This document shows positions 28,452 through 37,860 of a stretch of 64,000 nt of DNA, piece by piece (position 1 is the first letter of the stretch; each line of letters starts with the position of its first letter). The stretch is from the NCBI RefSeq assembly GCF_001590795.1, contig NZ_JXDL01000001.1, positions 3,521,780 through 3,585,779 on the forward strand. Reading direction: 5' to 3'. Made by a program: the position numbers and the translations under genes. The notes below the pieces were generated by a model. The model did no database searches. It saw nothing but the letters and a program-made list of their open reading frames with translations, and was not told the origin of the DNA. The DNA is from Bradyrhizobium sp. AT1 (lineage in GTDB: Bacteria > Pseudomonadota > Alphaproteobacteria > Rhizobiales > Xanthobacteraceae).

Positions 28452-30701
28452 CTATTCCACATAGCCGTAGCGGGCATAGTATTTCTGGTAGTAGTAGCGA
28501 CCATGATAGGACTCATAACGCGCCAGCAGCTTGGTATCGGCCTTATTGAGGACCACCCCTAGCAGCTTGTCCAGGATCTCGGGCGAATTGCGAATATTAT
28601 GCTGCACGACGTCCGTCTTGGTCTTGCCCCACTCCACCACGAACACGTACGAATCAACGAAGCTAGAGGTGACGCGTACGTCGACCACGGGCGCCATCGG
28701 CGGCATGTCCAGCACCACATAGTCGAACTTTGAGCGGAGTTGGGTGACGAGCTCATGCATAGCCTTGGATGCGAGGATCTCGTTAGTGTGCAGAAGCTTC
28801 GAGGTGGTCCCGGCAGGCAGGATCGCGAGCCTAGTCGTAGGGTCGATTGTTAGTGCGTCCTCCAGGCTCACCTTATGCGCGACGACATCGACGAGACCGA
28901 CCTTGGCATCCGGCACCAGAGCGCGCGACAGCGAAGGGTTACGCAGGTCTGCATCGACCAGGATGACGCGCGCTCCGCCATGCGCGATCAGTTGCGCGAG
29001 ATTGGTGGAGATCGTGCTCTTACCCTCGTTTGGCAGCGTCGAGGTGGTCGCCAGCACCCGGTTCTCGCGCACGATTGAGTTGAGATCCACCGCGACCTTC
29101 AACGAACGGATCGCCTCCGAGAAGCGCGATAGCGGATTCTCGACGACGTAGCGCAACAGGTCGGGCTGGGGATTGCCCTTCTTCCGGGGAGACTTCCTGT
29201 CCAGCGCCGGACTCACACCACCGAGAGTAGGGAGGATGGCGATACAGTTGACGCCCAACACCTCCTCCACCTGCGAAGTGGTACGGAACACGCGGTCGGT
29301 GAGTTCGCGCGCCAGCGCCGCACCGAAGCTCAAAAGCAGCCCTCCCATCAGGCTCGCCGCTAGGACGATCAACGTCTTCGGACTACTCTTCTTCAGCGGC
29401 GTGGTCGCTGCGCTGATCACCCGCGCCTCGGTGATCGGGAACGATTGCTGTTGCACGCTTTCCATGTAGCGCTGCAGGAAATTATCGTACATGGCCTGGT
29501 AGGACTGCGCGTTGCTCTCGAGTTCGCGAAGCTGGATTTGCGCCTGGTTGGTAAGCTGCGATTCCGAGACCACGTTGGCAAGGCTCGATTTGATGCTCTC
29601 CTCGCGAGTCACAGCGATGTCATAATCGCTCTTGTAAGATTCCTGGATGCGCTTGAGCTCCGCGCTGATATTCTTCTTGATCTCGGCCATCTGGCTGCGC
29701 AGGTTCACTGCTGCGAGGTGATCGCGTCCGTATTTGGTCGACCAGATCGATTCCTTCGAGGCCATGTCGACATATTGCGCGCGGAGCTTGACGATGGTTT
29801 CGTTCTTCAAAGCGTCGGCGACGTTGGCGTCGGGGATCTCCTGCTTGAGGATGTCATTCATACGGTCGAGCCGCGCCTTAGCCTCCGCGGTCGCCGCATG
29901 CGCCATGATAAGCTGGCTGTTGACCTCGGCGAGCTGCTGCTCGTTCATCAGCCGGCCGCCTGTATCGACGATGTTGTTCGCAGACTTGAAATCCACCACC
30001 GCCTTCTGCGCGGCGGAGGCCTGGGTGCGCAGCTCCTTGATGCGGTCCTGCAGCCAGACACTGGCACGCCGTGTTGCCTGATATTTCGCCTCGAGTTGAT
30101 CGACGATATAGGCGTCCGCGATCGCGTTAGCGATGCGCGCCGCCTTCACTGGGTCCAGCGAGGTGTAGCCGATCTCCATCACATAGGTGAGCCCGAGCCG
30201 CTTGATGGTGCGATTCTTCTCGAACCGGTCCAGCGCCTTTCGCGTCAGCTCGAATTCGGACTGCGCGTGGCCATCGGAGAACATGTCGGCAAGAAAACCG
30301 ATCACCGCGCCTACCGGGCCAGCGCCGACGCCTGTAAATTCGGGGTCCTCAATCAGACGCAGATCGCGGATCACCGCGAGGCTGATGTTCTCAGATTTCA
30401 GGATCTCGACTTGAGTTTCCACCGTCGCCGAATCGACCGCGATGTCACCCAGCACCGATTGCTGCTGAAACAGCTGCACCTTACGGGTGTCAATCACCAT
30501 CGATGCGGTCGAGGTAAACTTTGGCGCGGCAGTGAAGAGATAGAGCAGTGCCAGGACTACGCAGGCCGAGACGATCGCAATCATGGTCGGAAACTGGCGT
30601 CGGATGATTTCAAGATACGATATGAGCGTTTGCGACGGCGAACTCTCGACCTCGACCATCTCGCGGTTGATCTCGGATTTTGGTTTGTTCACCTGCAGCA
30701 T
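28452..30701 (-). CDS. exoP: EPS chain-length determinant / BY-kinase (ExoP/Wzc-type)
   Basis: 749-aa inner-membrane co-polymerase with autokinase. A Wzz domain with two membrane helices (about 36-58 and 445-465) encloses a long periplasmic coiled-coil region. The cytosolic kinase has Walker A LPNEGKST (556-563), Walker A' VILVDADLR and Walker B YVVLDMPPMAP. The tail is Tyr-rich, with nine Tyr in the last 23 residues including YYYQKYYARYGY, the autophosphorylation cluster. Phosphorylation cycles control EPS length with the Wza-like pore. It has high GC codon use, so it belongs to the conserved frame of the locus rather than the AT-richer cargo. The start is ATG; no strong ribosome site was noted. 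Confidence 0.95.
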   Translation of the reverse strand: MLQVNKPKSEINREMVEVESSPSQTLISYLEIIRRQFPTMIAIVSACVVLALLYLFTAAPKFTSTASMVIDTRKVQLFQQQSVLGDIAVDSATVETQVEILKSENISLAVIRDLRLIEDPEFTGVGAGPVGAVIGFLADMFSDGHAQSEFELTRKALDRFEKNRTIKRLGLTYVMEIGYTSLDPVKAARIANAIADAYIVDQLEAKYQATRRASVWLQDRIKELRTQASAAQKAVVDFKSANNIVDTGGRLMNEQQLAEVNSQLIMAHAATAEAKARLDRMNDILKQEIPDANVADALKNETIVKLRAQYVDMASKESIWSTKYGRDHLAAVNLRSQMAEIKKNISAELKRIQESYKSDYDIAVTREESIKSSLANVVSESQLTNQAQIQLRELESNAQSYQAMYDNFLQRYMESVQQQSFPITEARVISAATTPLKKSSPKTLIVLAASLMGGLLLSFGAALARELTDRVFRTTSQVEEVLGVNCIAILPTLGGVSPALDRKSPRKKGNPQPDLLRYVVENPLSRFSEAIRSLKVAVDLNSIVRENRVLATTSTLPNEGKSTISTNLAQLIAHGGARVILVDADLRNPSLSRALVPDAKVGLVDVVAHKVSLEDALTIDPTTRLAILPAGTTSKLLHTNEILASKAMHELVTQLRSKFDYVVLDMPPMAPVVDVRVTSSFVDSYVFVVEWGKTKTDVVQHNIRNSPEILDKLLGVVLNKADTKLLARYESYHGRYYYQKYYARYGYVE

Positions 30702-31000
30702 GTCGCAATTCCTGAAATCGTTCGGCCGCCAAATCTTCTTGGATGAATTTGCTCGTTACATCGTCTTGCGAAACGAGTTGCGAGTTCAAGCACGACCGAC
30801 GCATAACGCCAGCAAAAGAATAGCACGGCTCGGTGGCGAGAAGAACCTGTTGTTGCGGCGCAACCGCTTCGGCCCACTACAAATTGGAAGGAAGATTAAC
30901 GCGCAAACGCCAGACGGCGCCGTTTAAGCGCCGTCTGCAGAGGTCGATCAATCATTGCAGTTGCCGCCGCGTGAGCGCGGCGCACGGTCGAACAGAAAGC
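30702..31000. other. Region upstream of exoP, with a hairpin
   Basis: 299 bases between the glycine-rich exported protein gene and exoP, both on the minus strand. It contains the hairpin at 30911-30937 and should contain the exoP promoter between that hairpin and 30702. No coding sequence was accepted. Confidence 0.5.
30911..30937 (-). terminator. Perfect 10-bp hairpin downstream of the glycine-rich exported protein gene
   Basis: CAGACGGCGC and GCGCCGTCTG pair perfectly around a 7-base loop (CGTTTAA). It lies 64 bases after the stop at 31001 on the minus strand. The following minus-strand bases (GCGTTTGCGCG) have only a weak T-run, so it may be an imperfect intrinsic terminator that separates this gene from exoP, or an mRNA-stabilising stem. 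Confidence 0.55.
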
Positions 31001-31621
31001 TCAACGCCGCGGGCTGACGCTGCTCGTTGTACTGCCGACGCTGCCGCTGCCGCCGTTGGGGGCGTTGTTGCCGGTCGTGTTGTTGCCGAACCTGATCAGG
31101 CCACCACCGCCGCCGCCGTTGGCGAAGCCACTGTTACCGGTCGGGCCACCTGCGCCGGAACCACCGCCGCCCGCGCCGCCGCCGGTCGCGGCGATCGCGA
31201 CGTCGCCGGTCGCGGCCTGGTAGGCGGCGATCACGTCGGCGTTGCCGGTGCCGGCGATCGCGGCCTGGATCTCATTGGCATAGGCCTGGTCGGACGACGC
31301 GGCCATGCGGGCGACCTGGGCGAGGCCGGCGACGATGCCGCGCATCTGGTCCTTGGTGGTCGCGGGATCCTTCAGGAGCGCGATCAGGCCGGGGAGCGTG
31401 GTCGGATCGGAGGCGCCGAGGTCGCGCACGCGCGAGATCAGCTGCGGGCCGCCGGTCGGATATTGCTGCAGCAGGCTGTTGGGCGACGCCTTGAAGTCGG
31501 AAATGACGGTGGCCGGCAGCTGGCGCTGCGGCGGGTAAACGGCGGCGCTGGCGGCCGACGAAATCGTCGCGGCGAGGACTGCCGTGGCAGCCATGCGAAG
31601 CGCAATCCTGATAACGCTCAT
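31001..31621 (-). CDS. Exported protein with glycine-rich tail, 206 aa
   Basis: Sec signal peptide (MSVIRIALRMAATAVLAATI, cleavage near SAASA). A helical middle domain (about 35-140; PGLIALLKDPATTKDQMRGI) is followed by a long Gly/Ala/Asn low-complexity tail (about 145-206) that is likely unstructured. ATG 31621 has GGAGGT 5 nt upstream; the longer TTG start would overlap that site. No family is recognised. It lies between a Wzy-like gene and exoP on the same strand and could be a surface or matrix protein. The Gly-rich tail may be variable between strains. Confidence 0.75.
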   Translation of the reverse strand: MSVIRIALRMAATAVLAATISSAASAAVYPPQRQLPATVISDFKASPNSLLQQYPTGGPQLISRVRDLGASDPTTLPGLIALLKDPATTKDQMRGIVAGLAQVARMAASSDQAYANEIQAAIAGTGNADVIAAYQAATGDVAIAATGGGAGGGGSGAGGPTGNSGFANGGGGGGLIRFGNNTTGNNAPNGGSGSVGSTTSSVSPRR

Positions 31622-31760
31622 AAATACCTCCAAAAATCAGCTGCCCCGATTGCTTCCTCGGCCCGGGCAAAAGGCTGTGCTCGTGGCAGGAACCTAGCGG
31701 AAGCGAGAAGAGCTGTCCACTTATTCTAAAGACTTCGTAAACGGTGCAACTGCTTCAAAT

Positions 31761-33263
31761 CTAGACAGTTTTGTGAAACTGAGGCACCCGGCTCGGAGCC
31801 GCGCCCGCGGTTGTCTGACGGCCCTCTCCTCGCCGGCTGGTGGCGTCCGTCTCCGAGGTGGGGCGGCCCTCCTTGGTGCGGAAGGACTGCGACAGGCCCG
31901 CGCCGAAAAGCGCAAAGAATGGAATGCTGTAGCCGGGCACCTGCAGGGTGAAGTCCAGGCTCGAATGCAGCAGCGACAGCGTCGCGGTCGCCACCGCGGC
32001 GAGCGGGATGATGGCATCGCGCCGGCGGGCGAACACGCCCCTGGCCAGTATCAGCAGCATGATCGCCCAGCCGAGCGCCACCAGCAGCGCCATGGGTATG
32101 CCCACCTCGGAGGCAAGCTCCAGCGGCGTCGAATGCGCGGCGTCCCAGATACCGCGAATCGAGATGTTGGGGCTGCGGTATGGCGGGAAAGCCCATTGGA
32201 AGGTGCCCATGCCGGTGCCGAACCAGGGATTGTCGCCGATGATCCGCAGCGTCGACTTCCAGGCCTCGATGCGGCCCTCGTCGACCAGGCCCTGGCTGTC
32301 GAAGCGGCTGGACACCCGGCCGCCGAGCAGCTGCAGCAGGCCGAGCGCGACGGCGGCGCCCGAGCCCAGCGAAATCCAGATGCCGGTGCGCGGCGGCAGG
32401 TCTTTGCGCAGGAACAGCGTGAACGACACGATCATCGCGAGCAGCGACAGGCCGACGCCGGCGCGCGAGGTCGTCATGAACATCGCCATCAGACAGATCA
32501 GCAGGCATGTCAACTGCGGCAGGATCTCTTTCGGCGGGATCGCGCGGACGTCGAGCGACAGGCGGCGCCATTCGATGTGCCGCTCCGGCAGGCGGCGGCG
32601 GACGTCCTCGAGGATCAGGAGCATCCAGATCACCGCAGCCGAGCCGAAATAGGCCGCCGCCGTGTTGCGGTTGATGAAGGTGCCGGTGACGCTGCCGAGA
32701 TAGGCCGTCTTGTCGCGCCACAGGATCATGGTGGGCTCGATCAAAAACGAGAGCACGCCGTAGAGGGCGTAGAGCGCGCCGGAGATCGCGATCACCCACA
32801 GCAATCTTCGCGCACGCTCGCGATCGGCACCGACGGTGATGCCAAGGACGATGGCGAGGATGTTGGCGAGCGGCGCGCCCAGCGCGAAAAACGCCTCGTT
32901 CTTCACAATGGAGGCGGATGGAGCGATCGGCACGCCCAGAAGATCCGAGGCCTGCTTCCAGATCGGCTGGAACGGCGCAACCCAGGGATGATCGGAGAGC
33001 TGCTCATGCAGCACGAAGGCGTAAGCGGCGACAATCACGCCGATGCCGGCGAGCAGCCACAAATGCGCCGCCCGCAGATCGCGCGTCGGCGCGAAGATCA
33101 CCGCGATCCCGAGACAGAGGCACCAGAACGCGATCGACAGATCATTGGTCGAGCCGAACGGAAACGGCGCGCCGGCCACCACGAAGAACAGGAGAAAGGT
33201 CGCGGGCAAGCTCCACGACCAACGAATCCTGAACCAGCTGATGTTGGGAGGCCAAAGGCGCAT
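31761..33263 (-). CDS. O-antigen ligase/polymerase-family protein (Wzy/WaaL-like)
   Basis: 500-aa membrane protein with about 10-12 helices. The conserved loop IIGDNPWFGTGMGTFQWAFP and the following AHSTPLELASEVGIPMALLV are the Wzy_C hallmarks; LLHSSLDFTLQVPGYSIPF is the usual last-helix segment. An extra hydrophilic tail of about 45 residues ends the protein. GC-rich, unlike the polymerase in the AT-richer block. It may polymerise or ligate a conserved polymer, so the locus may handle more than one glycan. It lies just downstream of a 193-aa exported protein gene on the same strand (27-base gap). Confidence 0.9.
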   Translation of the reverse strand: MRLWPPNISWFRIRWSWSLPATFLLFFVVAGAPFPFGSTNDLSIAFWCLCLGIAVIFAPTRDLRAAHLWLLAGIGVIVAAYAFVLHEQLSDHPWVAPFQPIWKQASDLLGVPIAPSASIVKNEAFFALGAPLANILAIVLGITVGADRERARRLLWVIAISGALYALYGVLSFLIEPTMILWRDKTAYLGSVTGTFINRNTAAAYFGSAAVIWMLLILEDVRRRLPERHIEWRRLSLDVRAIPPKEILPQLTCLLICLMAMFMTTSRAGVGLSLLAMIVSFTLFLRKDLPPRTGIWISLGSGAAVALGLLQLLGGRVSSRFDSQGLVDEGRIEAWKSTLRIIGDNPWFGTGMGTFQWAFPPYRSPNISIRGIWDAAHSTPLELASEVGIPMALLVALGWAIMLLILARGVFARRRDAIIPLAAVATATLSLLHSSLDFTLQVPGYSIPFFALFGAGLSQSFRTKEGRPTSETDATSRRGEGRQTTAGAAPSRVPQFHKTV

Positions 33264-33290
33264 CGTCGTTCTTGCGAGCTCTGTTCGAGC

Positions 33291-33872
33291 TTAGAGGAAG
33301 CAATCGATCGAATAGATCTTCAGATCCACGTTGAGGCGGCTGTTCCGGGTCTGCGCCCGGAACGCATAGAATAGCCCAAAGCTATCACTCCCCTGATCGA
33401 GTTTTATTCCAGGGGTTAATTCGTCGGGCGGGACCAGGACACCGATGTGCCGGTTGATGGCCGAAATCTCGACCCGCCCCTCCCCTTCGCCAAAATGCCC
33501 ACCGAGCTGGGTCACTGTGACCTTCGGAAGGCCGCGGCGCTGATGGCAGACGTCCTCCTCCCAGAGCTTAGTCTGCTGAACCAGCAATTTGCCTGGACCA
33601 TCGGGCACGACGATATCGGGGAAAGACGGGCGCAACATGCCGAAGAACTTGCTCTCCTTGGAGTTCGCCGACAGGCGAACGGTAAAGGACAGCTCGCCCT
33701 TGGCTCCCTTGAGGCGCGAGAAGATCGGGGCGTCGGGCTCGGCGGAGACCATCACATCGATGCGGTGGCGAACGCCGAGCTCCGCAGCGGCGCCGAGAGC
33801 CGTCGCGACCGGCGCAAGCCCAAGACACAAGAAGACGAGAGCCGGAAGGCGCCAGACTATTCGAAAGCGCAT
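33291..33872 (-). CDS. Exported orphan protein of the EPS locus, 193 aa
   Basis: Signal peptide (about 1-28; LPALVFLCLGLAPVATALG, cleavage near GAAA). The mature domain is beta-rich by composition (ELSFTVRLSANSKESKFFG; LLVQQTKLWEEDVC), with two Cys far apart (about 137 and 191) that could pair. No family is recognised. It sits between the Wza-like gene and the Wzy-like gene on the minus strand; the terminator at 33985-34021 separates it from the Wza-like gene, so it probably starts a new unit that includes the Wzy-like protein. A periplasmic role linked to polymer assembly is plausible by position only. Confidence 0.7.
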   Translation of the reverse strand: MRFRIVWRLPALVFLCLGLAPVATALGAAAELGVRHRIDVMVSAEPDAPIFSRLKGAKGELSFTVRLSANSKESKFFGMLRPSFPDIVVPDGPGKLLVQQTKLWEEDVCHQRRGLPKVTVTQLGGHFGEGEGRVEISAINRHIGVLVPPDELTPGIKLDQGSDSFGLFYAFRAQTRNSRLNVDLKIYSIDCFL

Positions 33873-33984
33873 GAAGCTAAAGCCTCTTGCAAAAATGCGA
33901 AGTGACCGATGACCCGCGCGCCGTGCTCAGGCGCCTTGATCCAGCTCCCGAACTCATCGCCGCAGCAAAACCGCTTCGTTTGCT

Positions 33985-34021
33985 AAACGAAAATGGCACC
34001 GGGACAAAGCCCCGGTGCCAT
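33985..34021 (-). terminator. Intrinsic terminator after the Wza-like gene
   Basis: ATGGCACCGGG (33993-34003) and CCCGGTGCCAT (34011-34021) form an 11-bp stem with a 7-base loop. On the minus strand the stem is followed by TTTTCGTTT, giving a standard Rho-independent terminator 27 bases after the stop at 34048. Confidence 0.85.
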
Positions 34022-34047
34022 CGCGTTTGGTCGATCAACTCGGCGTC

Positions 34048-35250
34048 TTACGGCGCCAGCTTGACGTTGTTGCGGAAGATCAGCGCATCGTTGCTGAGGT
34101 TCACGGCATCGCTGCCGGTCGCCATGATCACACGCATGTAGTTCAGGAACTTGGCAACTTCGACGTTGCGCGAGTTCGAGACGTAGATGATGTCGCCGTT
34201 CTTCATCATGACCTTGGTGGCCAGGAAGAAGCCGCCCGGATCGCGGAAGTTGACGTTGAAGATGACCGGGATCGTCTCGCTCGTGTACTTGCTCACGTCG
34301 ATGCCGAGCTGGGCCGCAACCTCGCGCGGCTCGCGGCGATAGAGATACACGGCAGACGGATCGGCCTGACCATCGAGCAGACCGCCGGCCTTGCCCACGG
34401 CTTCGCCGAGGTTGATGCGCCAGGCATCGAAGTTGAACTCGCCGCTCTGGCCGCTGCCGCCGAACGCCATGAACTTCTGCTGCTCGCGGTAGACGTAGAT
34501 GCTGTCGTCGGGGCGCACATAGACGTTGTTCTCGGGCGCCATCACGAGATTTTCGAACGGCACGGTCGCCCGCCGTCCGCCACGCTCAAGCATGACCCAG
34601 GTCTCGAAGCCCTGGCCCTTGATGCCGCCGGCACGGGTGATCGCGTCGAGCACCTTGTCCTTTGCGCCCGCCGCGCTCGCCGGGTAACGCGCCGGCGAAT
34701 TGACTTCGCCGAGCACGCTGATGAGCTGGGTACGCTGCGAGGACATCGAAACCACGGCCTGTGGCTCGATGGCGCGGTTGCCGATCTTCTCGATGATCGA
34801 GCGCTGGATTTCCACCGCCGTGCGTCCCGCGGCCTTGATCTGGCCGGCATAGGGCACCGTGATGAAACCGTCATTGTCGACCGACTGGTCCGGGATCGTC
34901 ACATAGTTACCCGGACGGACGCCGGCTTCCGCCGGGATGAACAGACCGCCTGCGGCGGCTTCGAAGATGGTCACGCTGACGACGTCACCGATGCCGAACA
35001 CGATGCTGGCGGGCGGACGGCGGTCGGTGAACACGCCGGCGAGCCCCTTGGGCTCGTGGGTGTGCAGGATCTTCACCGTGGCTGGGTTGAGCGGCACCAG
35101 CTCATAGGCCGGCGCGTTTTCCGTCTGAATCTTGTTGTTAACGTCGTCCGTCAGCGGACCCGAGCCGGGATTGGTCGAACAGGCTCCAAGCGCCAAGGCA
35201 GCCGTTAAGAAGGCCGGCTTGAATACATTTGTATTGAAAAATGAATGCAT
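34048..35250 (-). CDS. Wza-like polysaccharide export lipoprotein
   Basis: 400-aa outer-membrane export channel subunit. The N-terminus is a lipoprotein signal with lipobox LGAC (Cys24). The Poly_export domain starts near FGIGDVVSVTIFEA (about 88-101); SLBB-like repeats follow (SVLGEVNSPARYP; AITRAGGIKGQGFETWVMLE; INLGEAVGKAGGLLDGQADP). ATG 35250 begins the signal peptide; an upstream TTG (35274) adds eight residues and is unlikely. With ExoP it forms the envelope-spanning exporter. It has its own terminator downstream, and about 280 bases upstream carry its promoter region. Confidence 0.93.
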   Translation of the reverse strand: MHSFFNTNVFKPAFLTAALALGACSTNPGSGPLTDDVNNKIQTENAPAYELVPLNPATVKILHTHEPKGLAGVFTDRRPPASIVFGIGDVVSVTIFEAAAGGLFIPAEAGVRPGNYVTIPDQSVDNDGFITVPYAGQIKAAGRTAVEIQRSIIEKIGNRAIEPQAVVSMSSQRTQLISVLGEVNSPARYPASAAGAKDKVLDAITRAGGIKGQGFETWVMLERGGRRATVPFENLVMAPENNVYVRPDDSIYVYREQQKFMAFGGSGQSGEFNFDAWRINLGEAVGKAGGLLDGQADPSAVYLYRREPREVAAQLGIDVSKYTSETIPVIFNVNFRDPGGFFLATKVMMKNGDIIYVSNSRNVEVAKFLNYMRVIMATGSDAVNLSNDALIFRNNVKLAP

Positions 35251-35527
35251 GAATCGCGCCCCAAGAGACCCCAATTAGCCTTGATTGGTACGGCGCGCGG
35301 GGCGGTGCGACAAGGGTTCCTGAATGGTTAACGGTACGATCGCGATGCGAGTGTTGCGGACGGGCCACGCTTTGGCGCTTGGTTTAACCCTTTGTGACTA
35401 TTTATTGTATTTCGTGTGCCCGGTCTGCGAGCAGATCGCCCAAGGGAAGCCCTCTGTCCGCTGACGCTGGCCTTCTTGGCCTCGCCGCCGTCTGTTATGG
35501 CTGGAACCATCAAGATGGGATTTCCCC

Positions 35528-36091
35528 GTGCCTGGCCTCCTTCTGTTCACGTTCCTCGTGGGTTCGCTCTTCGTCGGCGCCGAGCGTCCCCTGGATCGGG
35601 CTACCTCCTGCGCACGGTCCACGTGCCCCGGCGCGCCCATCGTTAAGGTGGCCGCCTCAGCCCCCTCCTCCGTCTGGAAATTCAGCCGCACGCAAGGGGC
35701 CAAGGACGGCGAGAGCTTCGCGGCCATCACGAAGACTGCAGATACCACCCAATCCGACCCGGACTTTGCCGGCCTCATCGTCCGCTGCGCGCCGAAAGGC
35801 AAGATCGACGTGCTGGTGGCCCTGATCCGGCCCTTCCCGCCCCGAAGCCACCCCAAGGTCACCATCGCCGCGAGTGGCGGCGGCACCTTGACCGTTGACG
35901 CCAGCATGGCCGCAGCCGGCGCGGCGGTGCTGCTGCCCGATGAGGTCTCGGCCTTTGCCGCCGGCAAATGGCAGACGACGCCCTCGCTGTCGGTGGTGGT
36001 CAGGGAAAGCGACAGCGAGATCAAGGGCGTGGTGGCCCTGAACGGCTTGCGGGAGGCCTATCACTCCCTGCTGGCAAATTGTGGCCTATAG
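35528..36091 (+). CDS. Exported orphan protein, 187 aa
   Basis: GTG start followed by a short hydrophobic segment (PGLLLFTFLVGSLFVGAE, 2-19) that can act as a signal peptide. The mature part has three Cys in the first and last thirds and beta-type stretches (KIDVLVALIRPFPP, PKVTIAASGGGTLTVDASM, SVVVRESDSEIKGVVALNGL), ending HSLLANCGL. No family is recognised, though it resembles short periplasmic proteins that follow Wza genes in Bradyrhizobium. It is divergent from the Wza-like gene. The downstream gene at 36168 begins with the similar hydrophobic words LLIFTFLIGAVLG, perhaps by chance. Confidence 0.6.
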   Translation: MPGLLLFTFLVGSLFVGAERPLDRATSCARSTCPGAPIVKVAASAPSSVWKFSRTQGAKDGESFAAITKTADTTQSDPDFAGLIVRCAPKGKIDVLVALIRPFPPRSHPKVTIAASGGGTLTVDASMAAAGAAVLLPDEVSAFAAGKWQTTPSLSVVVRESDSEIKGVVALNGLREAYHSLLANCGL

Positions 36092-36167
36092 GCCAAATTT
36101 AGCCATACGACTTAAGGGTCTTTTTAGGGTGGGGAACCTAGGGTCCGAAGCACGGGGAGTGTTTCGG

Positions 36168-36443
36168 ATGACCGCGCTTTTGATCTTCACCTTTCTCATT
36201 GGTGCCGTGCTGGGCCAGCGCTTTCGCGTCCTGGTGCTGCTGCCGGTCACGTTTGCCTTGGTGCTCACCGTCCTGCCGGTCAGCCTGATGACAAGTCTCG
36301 GCGTCCTCGAAGGCTTGAAGGCCGCGGCCTTTGCGTCTATCGCGCTGCAGGCAGGCTACCTCTTCGGCTCGGCCGCCCGCTTCAGCCTTGCCGCGGCGCG
36401 GACCGCGCGCGTGTTTGCCCGGCCGGTCAAGAGCGCGCGCTAG
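36168..36443 (+). CDS. Small membrane protein, 91 aa
   Basis: Two to three hydrophobic helices (MTALLIFTFLIGAVLG; LVLLPVTFALVLTVLPVSLM; AAFASIALQAGYLFG) and a basic C-terminus, so it is an inner-membrane protein with the tail inside by the positive-inside rule. ATG 36168 has GGGGAG 8 nt upstream; the frame from 36081 adds a non-conserved leader. No family is recognised. It lies between an exported orphan and a Wzy-like membrane protein on the plus strand and may be cotranscribed with them. Confidence 0.6.
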   Translation: MTALLIFTFLIGAVLGQRFRVLVLLPVTFALVLTVLPVSLMTSLGVLEGLKAAAFASIALQAGYLFGSAARFSLAAARTARVFARPVKSAR

Positions 36444-36582
36444 ACTCTCTTCGCGATTAACCTTTCGCGCGCACGCGCTGGGATGGCGGCAAGTTGTTGG
36501 CCCGGACTGGGCTGTGCTTGAAAACAGACCTGCGGCTTGTATGGTGACCTGATCGTTTCAGGAATCCCTTCGAGCGCGCCGT

Positions 36583-37851
36583 TTGTCCCTCGCTTATTTT
36601 GCCCTCATCGTCTCCATCGTTTCCGCTTCCGCTCTCGAAATCGCTGGCGCCAAGTTCGGTGCGCAGCTCGGGACGATGGCTGCCGCGCTGAGCCTGCTGG
36701 CAGCCACGCTGAGCGCGCGAAAAGCCGATTGCGACCATTATGTCCGCGCGACCTCCTGGGGTCGCTGGATCCTGATCGCCATTCCGCTCTTGATCGCAGC
36801 TCAACTGATGCCGCTTCCGCTCGGCTTCGGGCATCCGATCTGGGCGAGCGCTCGCGACGTCCTCGGTGGCCTCTCGCTCGGACCGGTCACCGCCGATCTT
36901 GGCTTGACCCTGAACGCGCTGTTGCTGGCGCTGGCAGCGACCGCGCTGCTCGGCGTGACCATTGTGGTCGTCCGCGATCGCAGCCGCGCCGAGCTTGTCC
37001 TGTTTGTCCTCGCCGGCATCACCGCGCTCGCCGCCTTGACCCTGGATCTGCACCGGCTCGCGCCGGCTGGGGCCGCCGCAACATCCGAGTTCGCGACGAC
37101 CCTGGCCGGGTTCGGCCTCGTCCTGAATCTTGCGATCATGCAGCTTGCCGCGGAGCGGGCCGAAACCCGTCATTCGCTGCTGCGCTCGATCGTGCTTGGC
37201 CTGCTCGGCCTTGCCGGAGCCCTGATCAGCGCAGCCGCGGTGTTCGGCCTTTCCGGGACCAACAACGCGATCGCCGCAGGCTTCGGCGTCGTGTTGATCC
37301 TTCTGATCCTCGTCATCCGCCGGCTTGATCTGTCGCCTTTGGCCGCGGGCGCGCTCGCCGCCGCCGCATTGATCGGATCGGCGATCGTCTTGACCTTCCT
37401 GTTCGAACAGAGCTCGGGGCCGATCCTCCTGCGGCTGGCCCCTAATATGGGCGCGGAAGCGCGCGCGGCGCTGGAGCGGATGCTGGCAGACACACGCTGG
37501 TTCGGCGCGGGCGCAGGAACCTTTGCGGCGGTCGGCAGGATCTATCAGAGCGATGCCGGCGCGGCCTTGACGGCACCGACGACGGCGACAGCGATCTTCG
37601 CTGGCATGGGAGCGATCGGCCTCGCTGTCTCGGTGCTGACAGCTCTGATCGCCCTGGTGCGCCTGTTCTTCGGCGCCTTGCAGCGCGGACGCGACTCGTT
37701 CTTCCCCGCGGCCACCGCGGCCTGTGTGCTGTTTGCGCTGGTTCAGAGCTTTGCAGGTTCCGGATTGCTGCATCCCGCAGCAATCCTGTGTCTTGCGGTG
37801 ATCGTGGGACTGGGGCTGTCGCAGAGCGTCAGCCAATCCGGATCACGATAG
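36583..37851 (+). CDS. Multi-pass membrane protein, degenerate Wzy/WaaL-like
   Basis: 422-aa protein with about 10-11 hydrophobic helices. Near 305-315 the short loop DTRWFGAGAGTFAAV resembles the PWFGTGMGTF loop of the Wzy-like protein at 31761-33263, but the following His/Glu region (AHSTPLELASEVG there) is replaced by a Thr/Ala stretch, so catalytic ability is doubtful. TTG start; no good ATG precedes the first helix. It is convergent with the second BTLCP gene (9-base gap). It could be an auxiliary EPS membrane protein or a decayed ligase. Confidence 0.6.
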   Translation: MSLAYFALIVSIVSASALEIAGAKFGAQLGTMAAALSLLAATLSARKADCDHYVRATSWGRWILIAIPLLIAAQLMPLPLGFGHPIWASARDVLGGLSLGPVTADLGLTLNALLLALAATALLGVTIVVVRDRSRAELVLFVLAGITALAALTLDLHRLAPAGAAATSEFATTLAGFGLVLNLAIMQLAAERAETRHSLLRSIVLGLLGLAGALISAAAVFGLSGTNNAIAAGFGVVLILLILVIRRLDLSPLAAGALAAAALIGSAIVLTFLFEQSSGPILLRLAPNMGAEARAALERMLADTRWFGAGAGTFAAVGRIYQSDAGAALTAPTTATAIFAGMGAIGLAVSVLTALIALVRLFFGALQRGRDSFFPAATAACVLFALVQSFAGSGLLHPAAILCLAVIVGLGLSQSVSQSGSR

Positions 37852-37860
37852 CGTCGCTGA

